From Trichoplax sp. H2 (lineage: Eukaryota > Placozoa > Uniplacotomia > Trichoplacea): 64,000 bases of DNA. Under the pieces are notes generated by a model, which saw only the letters and a list, made by a program, of their open reading frames with translations, searched no databases and was not told where the DNA came from. The position numbers were made by a program, and so were the translations under genes. The DNA lies in the NCBI GenBank assembly GCA_003344405.1, contig NOWV01000064.1:248001-312000 (forward strand). Direction: 5' to 3'. Shown piece after piece: positions 12,401-26,257 of this stretch (the first letter of the stretch is position 1; every line of letters begins with the position of its first letter).

Positions 12401-15400
12401 TTAATTAATTGTTGTTTCCGAATTTTGAATAGCTTTATATTCTCTTTCTAGGTCTTTATCGGTAATTGAAATATCATTTGCCTAAGATAAATTTTGTAGT
12501 ATTAGCTTAATCAATAGCTGCACTCTCAATATTTTTGGAATAGGAAAGATATGCATTCATTACAACAATGAAATTTATTTTGACGTTGTATTATAATATT
12601 AACAGACATTAGATAGAAGACGTTAATACATAAAATGTTACCTCCCGTAATAGTGCGTTATTGACAAATATCTCTGCTGGTAGATTTTTCAATCTTCTCA
12701 GTGTATCGTGCATACTACAGTATGATACAGTGCGTGGCAGTTCAGATACAACTAAGTATTATTGCTTTTCAGAATATATTTCATTGTAACAAAATTTTTC
12801 ATTGTCTTAGATGATGCAGTATACCTAGACGACGAATCCAATTTTTCTTTAGAGTCGAAGGTCAACTTGATTGTAGCAATAGCAACCTTGTGGATTATCT
12901 TAACATCTTAAAAATTAAAAATATTGTTCAAAAATTAAAGACCTATGATAAAGAAACGGTACCTATCAAACATTATATCAATATACTGACTTTCTATAAA
13001 TAACAAATCCCATACTCGCAACACTAAAGACCACGGAAGAGTTCTGTGTTAAAATATAATAATATCACTTACTAACGCTTAACATACACCATTATTCCAA
13101 AAGAGATTTCTCTAAATTAACTTACCGAGCAAAGGCACACATATACCATTCAGTCATAAACATCAAAGGTTCGATATTTAGTTTATCCTAAAGATTATAC
13201 GAATTACTATAGATCAATTACAGTCTTCTATAACCGATACTAAATATTCACAATGCAAAATCGATAAAATGCTATTTGTACGCTTATAATTAAATTTAAT
13301 TAAATACTTTACATCAAAAATTGCGAAAAACTATGTCAGACTACGAATATATTTAACCTAGATGCATACAACAATAAAATCTAGCTCTGATGGAACACTA
13401 GTAAAGTCACCCACCAAATGTTCCCTAACCGCCGGTGCATGCCTTTGAAGTAATGCATAAAATACTTGTCCTTCCAATTGTATCGCTTCCTAAAATATAT
13501 TGTCAATCATACGAATCAATGTGCTTCATACACGCAATGAATATACTGTATTAAAACAAATAACACTATTAATATATATTAATGTATCATATCGATATTT
13601 TGAACCCAAAGTAACTAACCAATCCAGGACTGAAAAAGCCAGATAAATATTTTTCACACACTGTTACAAAACACCAAAATGCATCCTATGATATACGAAG
13701 GAATTTAATAAAAGCATTATAGAAATAAGAAAGATGAGGCAAAATGTCTATAAAACAATTCAACACTAACCTCAGTCGTCATATGCATCAATAGTAAAGC
13801 TCCAATTGGTGCCATAGCCTATGTGAAACATGCACGTAAATAACAGAAATAGAAGTACTGTAATTACTCCTTAATATTATTGATTAGTACAATGCATGTA
13901 TGCCTGTACTGTACACATAGAGTGACAGAATTAGACAAGCTTTTCCTATCATTTTTAACACACTATACATATATGAATATAAAGCAATGTGCACCGGAAT
14001 AGGGACTCAAAGTGTTTCATTAACAAGTCGCCAATGAAATGACTTAGAGTAACACACTAGCATTATAGAGTAATCAAGTCTATCTGCAAAAAGGAGTTTT
14101 ACCACATACAAGTATTGTACAAGTTTACAGCTCTAAACTACTGTCGATTTAGGAACATGGATAATAAGTACCAGTATTAAATAATTCTATCCCAAAATAG
14201 CTGATAAAAATGACCAATCTACAGAACTTAGCTAAGCATACTAAAATATTTATATAAAATCTAATTTAAAAAGGTATCCAAAATCAAAATGCATTAAATC
14301 TACTGTTTTATGCACTTTTAAGGGCATATAAAGATCTATCTATCTATCATAGGATAACCCCTAACTCTATAACTTTACTGTAAATATTAACCACTGACTC
14401 TACATTAGCCAAAAATTACATCATAATTACCTGACAATAACCGATTGAAGGATTATGTACAGAGTATGCTTGCAGAATTCTTAGTAACTCTCTTTGCCTG
14501 ATAAAATTGTAAGATATTGCGTTAAGTATTGGATTAAAAAATATTCATCATTTACTGAAAACGAAGGGTTATAAGTATCATCGATTCGTTACAATGTTAA
14601 CGAAAGTTAATCTGTAGATAATTGATTCAATATTGTATGTGAGATCAAATCCAGAATCAAATGTGTCAACTATACATTAGTAAACATTTATTAAATTTAA
14701 AGGCCAATAACGAAGGAGATGTCCAAATAATCAAGTACTGCGCAACTTGTACAATACACAGTAAAAAATTGAACTTACGATTCAATTACCAAAAATATAT
14801 GAACAATGCATAAAAAAATATTCATTTAATTGAAGGTCTATGACGAATAATAATATGCAAATACGCAAGCACTATACAACTTACTTAAATTAGAGTAGAA
14901 ATTAAACTTATGATGTAGATTCATTAGGGTTTATAACTCACCCAGGACCTCCATTTTTAGAAAACATTTCGTGGTACGGAAAAGCTCGACCAATATCTTT
15001 CTTAATATCGCGCATTACCGATTCATCAACCTTTTGTGACAATAGTTTCTATTGAAATCTTCAAATATTAGTAAAGTAACAATGATACAACATGAACCAA
15101 TATTAATGTAATCTATCACATAGTTTTAAAATAGGTTAGATTATTCCTTTGAAACTTGTACAATACCAAAATATTATTAATAATACAATCTAGAGATAGA
15201 AATTATCGATATAATCTAAAGTTTTAATTAAACATCTTACGTCAAATTCTCCTTCATGTTTTTTCTGTATTTCATAAGATCCCGATAGAAATTGCCATGC
15301 CTTACCGCGAACCGATGACGGTATCCCTTTACGACATCTTTCTATTACCTAGAACACGAGATACGACGCTAATTTTTAATTCATATAATGAGGTTATTTT

Positions 15401-16912
15401 GTATCGAATGCAATTCGGTTAAATGAATTTAGCCATACATATTGATTCCTAAATTAGTTCCGGGCATTGCTATTTCCATGCAAACATAAAGACTTATCAT
15501 TTAACTAACGTATACGATAACAATACGGAATATGATAAGATTATAACTTTATGACTGCAGAGACTATCGCAGAGTACCCGGAGAGATCATGAACAATATG
15601 TGGGAAAACTTGAGAGAAGTACCATACGGAACCGCTTTTTTATCGTAACTAACATTCACTTTACTTATTTAGCACTAAAATTTCGCAATTAGTAGATAGA
15701 CTAGTTCTCTGTCTTTCTTTATAATAATAGACAAGGCATAAAATCGTCCTTTAATAGCAATTCTAACCTTCTTATGCCTCCAACGCATCCATCTCTTCCA
15801 CGATTTCAAATCGTTTGTCATACTGACCCATTTACGTTCTCGTCTCATACCGACTCTACCTACAACAGTATCGTCGCTACAACTTTGGAGATAAAGTCAG
15901 CAAAGAATTATTCTAAGTATGATACCAAGTGTCGGGATATAAACATGCTAGAGTATTTGATAAGTTTAGTACAATCTTACTTTTCAAGTTGGCTGCCGCC
16001 TTGAAATCCATAGCGATCGGTTTTCATCTGTCTATATTATTGGCAAAGATTAGAAAATCCTTGAATAAAGACTGTTTTTATTCTATTTTTTATTTATACA
16101 TAAATCACATATAAATTATCATAAGTTAGTATTTACAACTTTTAGTGCTATTAATGAATTAATGAACTAAAGAATGCCTCATTTAAAGAAATCAGTGTTC
16201 AATATACTACATCAAGCTAAGACTCATCTACTGCCATTCTCTCAGTATACAATTTTCAGTACTACTAATGAGTAAGGCCATGCCTCGTCTAAAGAAGTTA
16301 GTACTCACAAAACAAACCGAAACTCTCCTACTGTTGCAAAATTACGCTGCTATGGTGTATACAGTGACCATAATTTGATCATAAGGCTAATGTGTAACTG
16401 ATAAATACGTTTCGCACTACAATTTAAGATATACATGCACATTCGATATGTCTGGATAGTACATTTTTTAATCTCACTGTGAGTACACTATTTACTGTAG
16501 GTTCAAAATTAGAGAATTTATCAACATACCGAATGCAAAGAAAATGACTGAAGCAATCAAATTTACTACAAAGCGCTACTACGTATCTTAATTTGAGTTA
16601 ATCGTTCATCAAATCTAGTGTACTTGTATTCTATGTTACATGTAATGCAGCCGTTCCTATTAGCTTCTTCTTTTATTCAGTAAATTACTTTTCTTTATCA
16701 AAATAACTGACTCAAGACAAAGAATATTAATAATAAATATGTTCAATCTGACACATTTATCCGCCTCTAGTGAATACGCAATTTTCTCATCAATACGAAA
16801 GTTATAAATACGTATACGTATACTGTACGTCTATATGTGTTGAAAATCTCTCTCTAATATATACGTACTCGCTGTCTATAGAATCATCCCTGTCGCTATC
16901 GTCGTCGCTCAT
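12401..16912 (-). CDS. TBC1D10: TBC-domain Rab GTPase-activating protein, TBC1D10/EPI64 type
   Basis: A GAP that switches off small Rab GTPases in membrane traffic. Fourteen exons join in phase: 16869-16912, 15981-16031, 15768-15855, 15241-15348, 14942-15048, 14431-14497, 13771-13818, 13620-13685, 13415-13489, 13126-13187, 12991-13043, 12825-12906, 12642-12714 and 12401-12481, giving 334 aa. After an acidic N-terminus (MSDDDSDRDDSIDSE) comes TDRYGF, matching the DRFGF motif before the TBC domain of TBC1D10 proteins, then RRERKW and the full domain. Both catalytic fingers are present: the arginine finger in DIKKDIGRAFPYHEMF and the glutamine finger in IGYCQ. FMTEWYMCAFARTLPW and LRVWDLLF are also typical. 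The tail after the domain is short, lacking the long proline-rich C-terminus of vertebrate EPI64. The next gene, MCCC2, lies downstream on the same strand. Confidence 0.93.
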
Positions 16913-18879
16913 TTTTTCGGCCGTGGTGTAGACAGTATTTGTGAATACTGACGCGATTGACGTCTAGAGAAATAAAATACACAGTTTTAATTTTAAAAAG
17001 GATCAAAAAAACATTATTATCGTACGTCATCAAATTCTATTATTTCATTAACTGAATTTTAAATTCATTCTGTCAGAAGGTGTAGCAACAATTACCTTTA
17101 TTACTTTCTATACAACAGCTGTTTTGATAACTAATTCGTTAGTAAATACTAATCACCTGTGCATCTAGAGTATTACTGTCGAAGTTAGTTGTGGTAGAAA
17201 AAATGATCGTGATCTTGATCAGTCTCAGTTCAGAGTTTTTAATCAATGTTGTATGATTAGTGTTGTACTGTTGCTCTCAAATTATCCAAAAATATGTATT
17301 GGATAAGACAGTGCCAAACGACTCTGTTAGTAGTTGCTCTTTTTATGTATTAATTATTCTAAACTCTAGATATCCATATATATAGTTTACACACTTTATA
17401 AATCTAACTCCATATCATAAATTGAATGGTACCCATCATGAATCCATTTTTAAGTATTTTTCATTGCAATAGAAGCAACATCATAAAATGGTCTCCTAGA
17501 AAAAGGACTACTACCCAGAGTACTATAGTACCGTATAAAATATGCTAGATACGGAAGTGGATCAGTACCATTGACAAATGAAGTCTTGCAACTTTCATGT
17601 CCAAATAGTACAGTAGAGGCTTTTTCGATTGCTTTTGTAACAATAGCAATATTAAGGTAGATATCTATTGTATGAAAAACATTTTAACATGGCAATGTGC
17701 TATACGATTTAAAATGAATCAAGATTTCTGAGCAGTAATCGACTGCATAAGAATGATACAGCACAATAGGATTGGAAGAAGTATCACTGTTGCAAAATCG
17801 TGTGATGTTTATAAAAGCAAATAATTGTAAGTGTACAGTAGGCCCGATTGCACCGTACGTCCAGCACAGTAAAAGTTTTAGGAGCGACTAAAATTTAAAT
17901 TTATACGTACTTGGAACTAAGATTAAATACCGCACCAAAAATAGTTACGTATAGCCGTAATTGAGAAATTGGCAATACCCTACAAATTATCATATCTATT
18001 TAATTCAAAATGTGCCAGCTATCAAGTAAACAATAAAATGGACGTGTCTATCCATAGTATTTAGTATAAAATCTCAATCACTATTGAAGGTGCTCGAGGC
18101 CAAGTCACTCTGAAAGTAACATGAACATCAATGACAACTTTGGAATCTTGAATAGACGGTCAAGCAAGGTGATCAACATAGCGTGTATCGTCTCAACATC
18201 AATGTCAAGCATAGAAATGGACTCCGCTGAACATATAATTTCTTACAGCCTCAACCAACAATTTTTCTCGCATGCAACATGTGCAGTATGTTCATAACGG
18301 AGATTTTTTAAAATTATCCATTGCAGTACAACTATCGTGTGTAGTTACTACGCATTTAGCCTTTAGTAATATTGAGAGCACCATGAGAGTAGTCTTACTG
18401 ACAGCTTGTGCCATTCATACAGTCATGTTTTATTTCCTGCATAGAAAGTGAATTGAACGATTTATCAACTCACCAGTCAGTCAACAGTTGCCAGTTGTAC
18501 TTGACTTCAAAACGGAAAATAGGATTGCTGTTTTCTTACTGTGGACACCGGCCTGGAATGATTTTTTTCACATACTCTGCTGCTTTATTTATATACTACG
18601 TCTTCGAAATTTTGCATTGCTTTCGGTTAAGGTTAAAGACCCCCATCCATATACTGTACTGTATACAGTACAGTACAGTATATGGTTGGTGCAGATGTAC
18701 GTCTAGTCGTCCAGTTGTACAAGGCTTACAGTGTACAGTATGTAAGTACATGCACTATAACTACTACACTGTACTGTACTGTACTGTACTGTACGTACTA
18801 TGTCACCATGAAGAAAGAGATTGCTGATTGAATAATGTTAAAATTCAAATATTAATGGGTTAGTAAATAGACTTGTAGA
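16913..18879. other. intergenic, upstream of TBC1D10 and of the tRNA
   Basis: No gene supported. A 139-codon open frame at 18408-18827 (+) ends in low-complexity TACTGTAC repeats and encodes no recognisable domain, so I do not call it. The 5' flank of the RabGAP gene starts at 16913. Confidence 0.5.
18651..18795. repeat. TACTGTAC-rich palindromic low-complexity tract
   Basis: Dense runs of ACTGTACTGTATACAGTACAGT (written here as two arms, ACTGTACTGTA and its complement TACAGTACAGT, at about 18653-18674) and of (GTACT)-type repeats at about 18766-18795. The first can fold into a hairpin of roughly 11 bp. The same motif family recurs in other intergenic parts of the window. Confidence 0.75.
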
Positions 18880-18951
18880 TCCCGCGTGGTCTAGTGGTTA
18901 GGATCCGGCGCTCTCACCGCCGTGGCCGGGGTTCGATTCCCCGCACGGGAA
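18880..18951 (+). tRNA. tRNA-Glu (anticodon CTC)
   Basis: A 72 nt intronless cloverleaf: the D arm begins GTGGTCTAGTGGTTAGGAT, the anticodon arm is CGGCG-CTCTCAC-CGCCG with anticodon CTC reading GAG, and the T arm is CGGGG-TTCGATT-CCCCG. The internal A and B boxes (TGGTCTAGTGG and GGTTCGATTCC) match animal tRNA-Glu genes. The acceptor stem pairs TCCCGCG with CACGGGA and has one C-A mismatch at pair 6-67. CCA is not encoded, as expected for a nuclear gene. Confidence 0.95.
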
Positions 18952-18968
18952 TTTATTTTTTTACTTTT
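18952..18968 (+). terminator. RNA polymerase III T-tract terminator
   Basis: Runs of five to seven T (tttattttttttac then ttttt) begin immediately after the discriminator base of tRNA-Glu, as needed for Pol III release. Confidence 0.75.
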
Positions 18969-20251
18969 TGGGGGGGCTTAACACTAATTGTATATTATTA
19001 TAGTAATATACATATACTGAACTAGAAGTGATTCGAGCGGAAATACAGTGCAAGACTTTAACCATAAACAAAACAAATTAATTAAATTATTGCTCCACGT
19101 TAAAAAAACGTCAAAAATAGTGACTTAAAATACTAGCTCGTTTCTTGTCGTCTAGTACTGTAATTTTTTGGGGGTGCAAATAGTTTATCATCTTATTGCA
19201 ATAATGAATCAGACGCTATACAGCCAGACAGATGGTGTGCACACGGACTGGATACAAAGTCGTAGGGTAATCATTTATTATCATTTATTACATTAAAATT
19301 GTGATGTCTCTGTCGACGAAACGACAGAGCGTTTAAGCTAGTCATCATCAGTAGGAGATAATAAATACTGTTGGCTATAGAATCGAATTTCCCATAAGGT
19401 TTTACATTGATATGTTATGTTCAACCATACAGTACAGTGCTGTACAGCTATAAGTTCACCAACTTAATCAGAAACCAGTGCGCTTAATAACAGTCAACCC
19501 GAAACCCGAGTTGAACCCGACTCGAGGGAGGGATGGATTCGCGTTAGAAATTTCGGTAGTGATACAGTGTTTGTAGAGCGATTGCACTCATTTCGGGCTA
19601 GAAAATCAACCATTTGATCGGATTCGATCGGGTTTGGGTTGCTTTTTTACTCCTTTTCAAGGACTCTACAAGAAACCTCATACAGTACTATAAATGGCTC
19701 TTCAGCTCTTGGCCTTGGGTGGCACCTGATGTGACAAGACTGGCATTAGTTTATACAAGGGCTGGACTGCGCCACACTACTACAGTACTCAAGTAGTACT
19801 CTGCCGTACTGGACTGTACTTGGAGCATATCTGATAGCAATTACTGTAGCATACTAAGTTTGAACGACTTCTTGTTAAGCCCAGCCCAAACGTGTATGTG
19901 CAGGTACCTACGTATTGCCCTCCTGCTTTTGTTCAATCATAATAATGACCATCTACCGTCCATTCAACGAGTGAACGCGTTAAAACCAGTATCCAGTAGT
20001 CTTGAATTATAAATATCGAAGATAGCTGGTTAGCATTACATTTGCAACCGTGTAAGTTTGGGTTTAGACGGCAAATAGACAATTTTGGAAGCGACTAACA
20101 TACCATTACTACCGATCAAAAGATACAACGACGACTGTCCTATTGTTGTTTGACCCATTGGAGACGCCTACCTATTGGAACAACTAGCATAGCGGTCGAG
20201 TTAAAAGCAATCTAATCGATTGTGATAAGCGAGTAGAGGTAGTAGTAGAAT
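18969..20251. other. intergenic between tRNA-Glu and POLL
   Basis: Contains one copy of a dispersed repeat (19491-19669) and the 5' flank of POLL. No other gene seen; the open frame at 19614-19796 overlaps the repeat and is not called. Confidence 0.5.
19491..19669. repeat. dispersed repeat copy A with imperfect terminal inverted repeats
   Basis: Begins CAACCCGAAACCCGA (19495) and carries gatacagtgtttgta, then gcgattgcactcat. It closes with the inverted form TCGGGTTTGGGTTG (ending 19641), followed by a shared T-rich tail and aaggactct. A second copy lies at 29899-30063 in the same orientation. No coding capacity. It resembles a MITE, though no target-site duplication is clear. Confidence 0.75.
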
Positions 20252-23200
20252 ATGTCGACGAAAGATCAATCGATTACATCAAAAACAACGAATAAGGCTG
20301 ATCGTCATCAAGAGAAATTGTTTCTAGCTGATGTTAAAGCGATAATTATCGAAGCTGGTCTCGGTAAAACACGTAGCGCTATCTTGAAGAAACAGTTAAT
20401 AGTCTACGGTGGTCAATACCATCGTTCAATTCAATCTGATACAACTCATATCATAGCCAGTAAAAATATCAAACTTGCTAGATTGTGTACTATCCTTAAA
20501 ATCGATACTATTCCATCGAATTTAATTGTGGTTGATGCAGACTGGTTGAGCCAAAGTTTAACCAAAGGCCAATTAATTGATGTTGGCCAATTTAATTTAG
20601 TCAAACGTGTTCAACCTAAAACAACATCAGTACAATTGGATAAGGCGCTGACGAAGGACGACAATGCAGCTACCCTTGAACATGGCAAGAAAGAGCAGAT
20701 TAAACGTCATTCTGATGCATCGCCTTGCACTGACAACTCCGATCATAATGAGGTATTGAATTGAACTACGTTTCACCAATACCTTCAATATTCCTTGTCG
20801 ATAGTCAATTTGAATACACTAATGCGAATGAAAATGCATCATCTATAACGTTAAAAACATCAATCAATTGACTTTTGCATTTAAAAATGATTTCAATTTA
20901 GATGTATCAAAGTTATTCATACAGTACAGCTAACTGCTTAACTACAGGTAAATATAGTATATAAGGATATTTACTTGTATACTGGATGGATGAGAGATGA
21001 CATCAATACGCGAAGAAACGATCGAAAAAATTAACATAATTATAGTTCTCATCTTCCCAGTCTATGTTTAACATGTTCCATATGCTGCTAATGTAATAAA
21101 TCTCATAATAAACAATTTCTATCATTATGAATAATAGTTGTATCGAATTAAGTATCCACTCCATACAACCAACTAGAAGCAAACTACCTCTTAATATTAT
21201 TTAAATACCAAAAAAAATGTTTTCAGAAACTAGTTTTAAAATGGAAAATTGGAACATGTAAATAAACAATCCATCTCCTATTAAATTAGGTACCACCAGC
21301 TAGTCAAAAACGACCGTTAGAAGAAAAGAAAATTTCATCACCGGTGTGGCTAAAAATCAAGCGCGGTCGATTTAGTAAAACAAATACAAAGAAACGAGCA
21401 ATTGACAACAGTAATATCATTCATCAACCTCTCGATTCTGATAGCGATTACGTTGAATCTGATGATGATAATAATGCAAATACATCAGAAATTGAAATGG
21501 TCTTATCTCAACTTCCAGCCAAATATACTGCAAAGCCGGTAAGCTATCCTATGTTCATCTAATTATATGTGCATTATTATATTGATTCAATTAAAGGAGA
21601 CAACCTGTTAATGCTCAGCGTAATGGATAGATCTTAGAGAAATTAGGAGTTTTTCTTATGCGTATAGTAATCACTTGAACTACCGACAGGATATTTTTTC
21701 ACTTCTCAGACATTAAAATCTACTGTAGACTTTGTTATATTAAAATTTTAATTAATGTCGCAACCGAACCCCTTAACAGTATGAAGCCATATGCTTCAAA
21801 GTCAATCGGAAATAATTAATTAGTTCATTAGCCGATCACCATATTGGGTAAATAATTAGGCACATGAATTTCTGAATATGACAGGGGTATTAATCCTAAG
21901 CAATACCAAAAACCATATTCTAAAAGCACATCAACTATCACCAAAAGTTGATCTCATTTTCGTCTAACTTTCAAGGATACAACTTATATATATTATCCTG
22001 TATATATAACTCATTCATTAAAATATTATGACTTTGAAATTTCAATATTTGATCACATTACAGTGAATGTAGTCTATCAATCCTGCCATATCAACGCACC
22101 AACATTACTAAGAGAATACGCATATTGTGGCATAAATACTGTTGAATTCTCATAACAAATCCTTATCACAATGCAGCACGATATAGCTATAGTCTATTGC
22201 TTTTTACGATTTTAAATTGAAGTTATTCAATAAGAACATAGTACTAATGTAAGATAGAACGTCTACCTTTAAGATTAGTATTTATAACGTTTTTCGTATG
22301 AGGTTTCATTATTTACTGTTCGTTACCATCAGATAATTATAATCCTATGCTAGATTTAGGCACCTTATAGATTAGGAAATAAAAATATAAAATATACTCC
22401 ATTATCTGATTTTATGATATACAGTAGTATCTAGATAATAAAAATCAATACGCCTTAACCAATTTCTATATTTCATATCGGAGTGATAATTAATTGTAGC
22501 CAAGTAAAAAAATTTCTGGCAAATTTAAAATTCCGTAGTGGGACTATTGATATTCCTTAAAGTTACGTATAATTAGTAATACATTTAACGATTATTTACA
22601 AACTACCGTACATTAAGTGGTAAATAATTTCGAATAAGATGGTACAGTAACAGTAGTATCACTGTAAATAGCAACTGCAATTTCTATATAGTAAATATGA
22701 ATTAAATCATACCTACTAAATGTTAGCCAAAGTCAACCTTAATTACAGTATTATCACTAATAGTTTTCTGTCTTATGCACAAAATATAATAATCGATCAA
22801 TAGTTTGGTGCTTCTATTATAGCGATAACTTTAGAGTACTGTAAGCTAAACCTCGACACGATATACGCCAGATTGGCGTATTCAATTTATAAATTTAGTC
22901 GATGCTATTCTATGGGATAATATTTTACAGACAAATGCCTAATCAGTGATTTATCACACGGCATGATTTTGTAATCATAACTATGGTTCTTAATATATGT
23001 GCATAGCATTTGCCCATATATACTCTATCTATTCTTGCAGTAGCTAATTAAAGTTTTTCATGCGTTATTCTCTTACTCAAAAAGTCAAGTAGTTGGGCGT
23101 GTGCACGACCATCAAGTTTGCCCGTGAAAAATCGAAACAAGCATATAACAGATATCCTAGAGGTATGCTACTGAATTTAGAAGCTGCTGAAGAATAAGTT

Positions 23201-25254
23201 ATTAAAATTAGCTTAGCCAAAATATCAACTTCACGTCATTTGCTACTCGCTTACTTGATCCATTTTTGTTCTATATCTCCCAGATCTTACAAAAAAAATA
23301 TGAAAATTTAGGAGATCAATGGCGTGTAAAAGGATACACTAAAGCAATTTCCTCAATTAAGAATTATCCTAGAGAAATTACTACCCGAGAGGTTAACTGA
23401 AGCGACATATGATCATCTTGTGATTGTTGCACATAAATCACTTTATGATGTGATACAATTTTGTCATACATTATCAATTTAAATTTATTTAGCTTAATTA
23501 ATTATAAAATCCCCAGTATACTGTAACTTATTTAAATTGGAGTATAATCAATAACGAACGCTTTCACATAAGAAATACCCACAGTATCGATCGTCCTAGA
23601 ATAAATCATGGTACAATTAATATTTTTATTTCTTAAATAATTTTTTGATCAAATTTGTAATTAACTAGGAAGCAGAGGCAATTCCAAATATCGGAAAACG
23701 TCTAGCAGATAAAATATGGGAAATTATTAGTTGTGGTCATCTTAGAAAATTAGATTACATGGATAATGATGTACAGACTGCTCTAAATGTCTTTACTAAG
23801 ATATGGGGAGCAGGTCCAGCTACTGCGCACAACTGGATTGCTCAAGTAAGTAAATGGTTAATTACTATTTAGAAGGATCACTAGCATTACACCTTTTACA
23901 TATTCAATTAAGCTGCCGTGAAAAATTGAACCGGAGCAAAATTGCCTTACTAGTTGCAACAGTATAAAAGAAGCTAAATCACTAAATTACTTATTTAAGG
24001 GCTTGTATACACTGGATGACATACGGGCCAAAGCAAAACTAAATTACCATCAAAGCATTGGATTAAAATACTACGATGATTTCAATGAAAGGATTCCTCG
24101 AGCTGAAGTGGTAGAGATTGAAGCTGTAGTAAGCGATATTTTATTAAGAATTTTTCTTGATATTATCATTGCAAATTAGCGTCTGCAATCGGGTCGAATA
24201 ATTATAATCAAGACTATAATTTATGTCGATAATTAAGAACTAATCAAATTTTTTATTAACAGATTCGAGAAGAAGCTACAGCTATTGAACCTGGCCTAGA
24301 AGTGATAACATGCGGCTCTTATCGCCGTGAGAAGCCTACATGCGGTGACGTAGATATTTTGATTTCACATCCAAATGGCCGCTCTCATCAAGGTGCTTAT
24401 CATAAGCTGCTGCGGCGGTTACAAGCTAAAGGTACTTGATAAATGATAGTTCCTTAGTAGTATTGCACTTTGTTAAGAAATACGGAAATATCTTATTTGA
24501 TTAATCATACCTTTGTACATAAGATTTCTTAACTGAAATCTTAGTTAATCAAGACGTCGATATCGATCATCAAAAGTTATTAGGCGTTTGTAAATTGCCA
24601 GAGGAGGGTAGAAAGGTACAATCATTACAAAAAACTGTATCAAAGAATTGTAGTCAATATATTCCTAATTTTAGATAAGCTTCAAATAAATATATCTTAT
24701 ATTTTAATTTTTATAACTTTCAGTATCGCCGCTTGGATATTATTGTTGTCCCTTATCGTGAATGGGCTTGTTCTCTTTTATACTTTACTGGATCTGGGCA
24801 CTTTAATCGTTCAATGAGGTTACTTGCTCGGAAAAAGGTAATAAAATATTTGTAAAATTTATTCTACTAGGCGGTATTAATAAACGATTACCTAAACAAC
24901 TAAATTTAATATTATTATTAATCTATTGGATACACATTAGAGAATGCATCTCTCTGAACATGCAATTAGCGTTGGAGTATTACGTAAGGTGACTGCATGC
25001 TCTGTATTAAAATATGTATGTTGAGTTATTGATTTATTATTTATTAATGTTTAAATAAACATTTGCCTGTTTCAAACAGTGCATCGCTACAACAATATTT
25101 AATCTATTGCATAAATTACTTAATTTTAATGTGCTTGCTTCGTTAGGGAAATCAAAAACTAACTCGTGGTACCCCTGTACCCACGAAATGCGAAGCAGAC
25201 ATTTTTGCTTTACTGGGACTCGACTACTTAGAGCCAAAAGATCGAGACTGTTAG
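20252..25254 (+). CDS. POLL: DNA polymerase lambda (family X repair polymerase)
   Basis: Gap-filling polymerase of base-excision repair and non-homologous end joining, nuclear. Eleven exons join in phase: 20252-20752, 21290-21538, 23085-23162, 23284-23391, 23669-23845, 24000-24128, 24263-24431, 24524-24615, 24724-24837, 24941-24988 and 25147-25254, giving 590 aa against 575 in human. Exon 1 holds a BRCT domain (about residues 20-115). Exon 2 is a Ser/Asp-rich linker with a basic patch. Exon 3 starts the 8 kDa lyase domain ([11 protein letters not shown]). Exon 5 has the helix-hairpin-helix [14 protein letters not shown]. Exon 7 has [20 protein letters not shown] with two of the catalytic aspartates (GDVD), and exon 9 has the third in RRLDIIVVP, followed by [13 protein letters not shown], the nucleotide-binding YF motif. 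The ending [15 protein letters not shown] matches the family C-terminus. BRCT plus lyase plus all catalytic residues argue for lambda rather than beta. Intron 2 is long for this window (about 1.5 kb). Confidence 0.96.
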
Positions 25255-26257
25255 TTGTGCTGTTAAACAGGAATAACAATGATGATGGCTATTAGCGTTT
25301 AAATGTGAATATAATATATTGTATTTCTGATATTTTTTTACAATTGTATTATATAGATAGAGAGAAATAATCTATAACCTTATTCTGAAACAAACTATTT
25401 GACGTTCGTGTGCATTTTTGTTAAGCATTGATAAATTGTAACGCCTCGGCAGCTGCGAGTGTAAATTTTTTAATGGTAACAATGCTAACAAGACTTGCTA
25501 TGTGATAATTGATCGAAACGATGCAAAACCAGATATAAATAAGAATATTATCGTTACGCAAAGACCTTCCAGTCGACAACTCTGAGATGCAAAATTGTAT
25601 ATCATGAGTGATTTATCTAAACTCGTAAATATAGATTAACAAGACTACTCGATACTGAATTGTGTTTCTCATAGTTTCGAACGACTACTACCATATTGTA
25701 CATATATCAAGCTACTACTCTCACAAATGTTAAGTTATACGATTAATAAATATCATGAATCAAGTTGTGATATCGGAATATAATACATAAATCGATTTTC
25801 ATGCAAACTGCTGCAAGATTAACACACTATTATCATTGACACTGATAAAAAAACATTGCTTCCCTAATAATGTAGAGAGAAGCTCACTGGATCTTGTTGA
25901 ATAACTTCAAAATTTATTGTTAAAATTTTGATCAAAATGAATAAATGATAGAACGATAAATAAAGATTGAGTATCGATTGTTATGATTGATTAATAAGTC
26001 TTTTTCAAACTTAATTTATATTGGTCAGAATTTTGACATAAGCGGTAAATATTTACTACAACAGTAAGAAGGTACATTCGTAAATAAGATTTAAACATTT
26101 AGATTCGGCTATAGCCAAACGGATATATTTCTATAAATATTGATAACGGTTCTTCTTCAAACATATAGTGATATTATTTGATAAATGTACCAGTAAAGAT
26201 GAAGTCAATATGTGCGTACACCTTGAAAAGACTGCTTAATATTATAGTACATAGACT
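25255..26257. other. convergent intergenic region POLL / ZRANB1
   Basis: About 1 kb between the stop codons of two genes facing each other. AT-rich, with no open frame worth calling; it must hold both 3' untranslated regions. Confidence 0.5.

Noticed and set aside
12963-13043. Longer version of TBC1D10 exon 11 (to GAT AG/gtacc)
   Set aside because: It gives the wrong phase into exon 12; the donor GAAA/gtcagt at 12990 restores the family sequence LLFIE-N-VKII.
18408-18827. 139-codon open frame, the longest without family match
   Set aside because: Its second half is TACTGTAC low-complexity sequence and there is no domain, splice partner or conserved composition.
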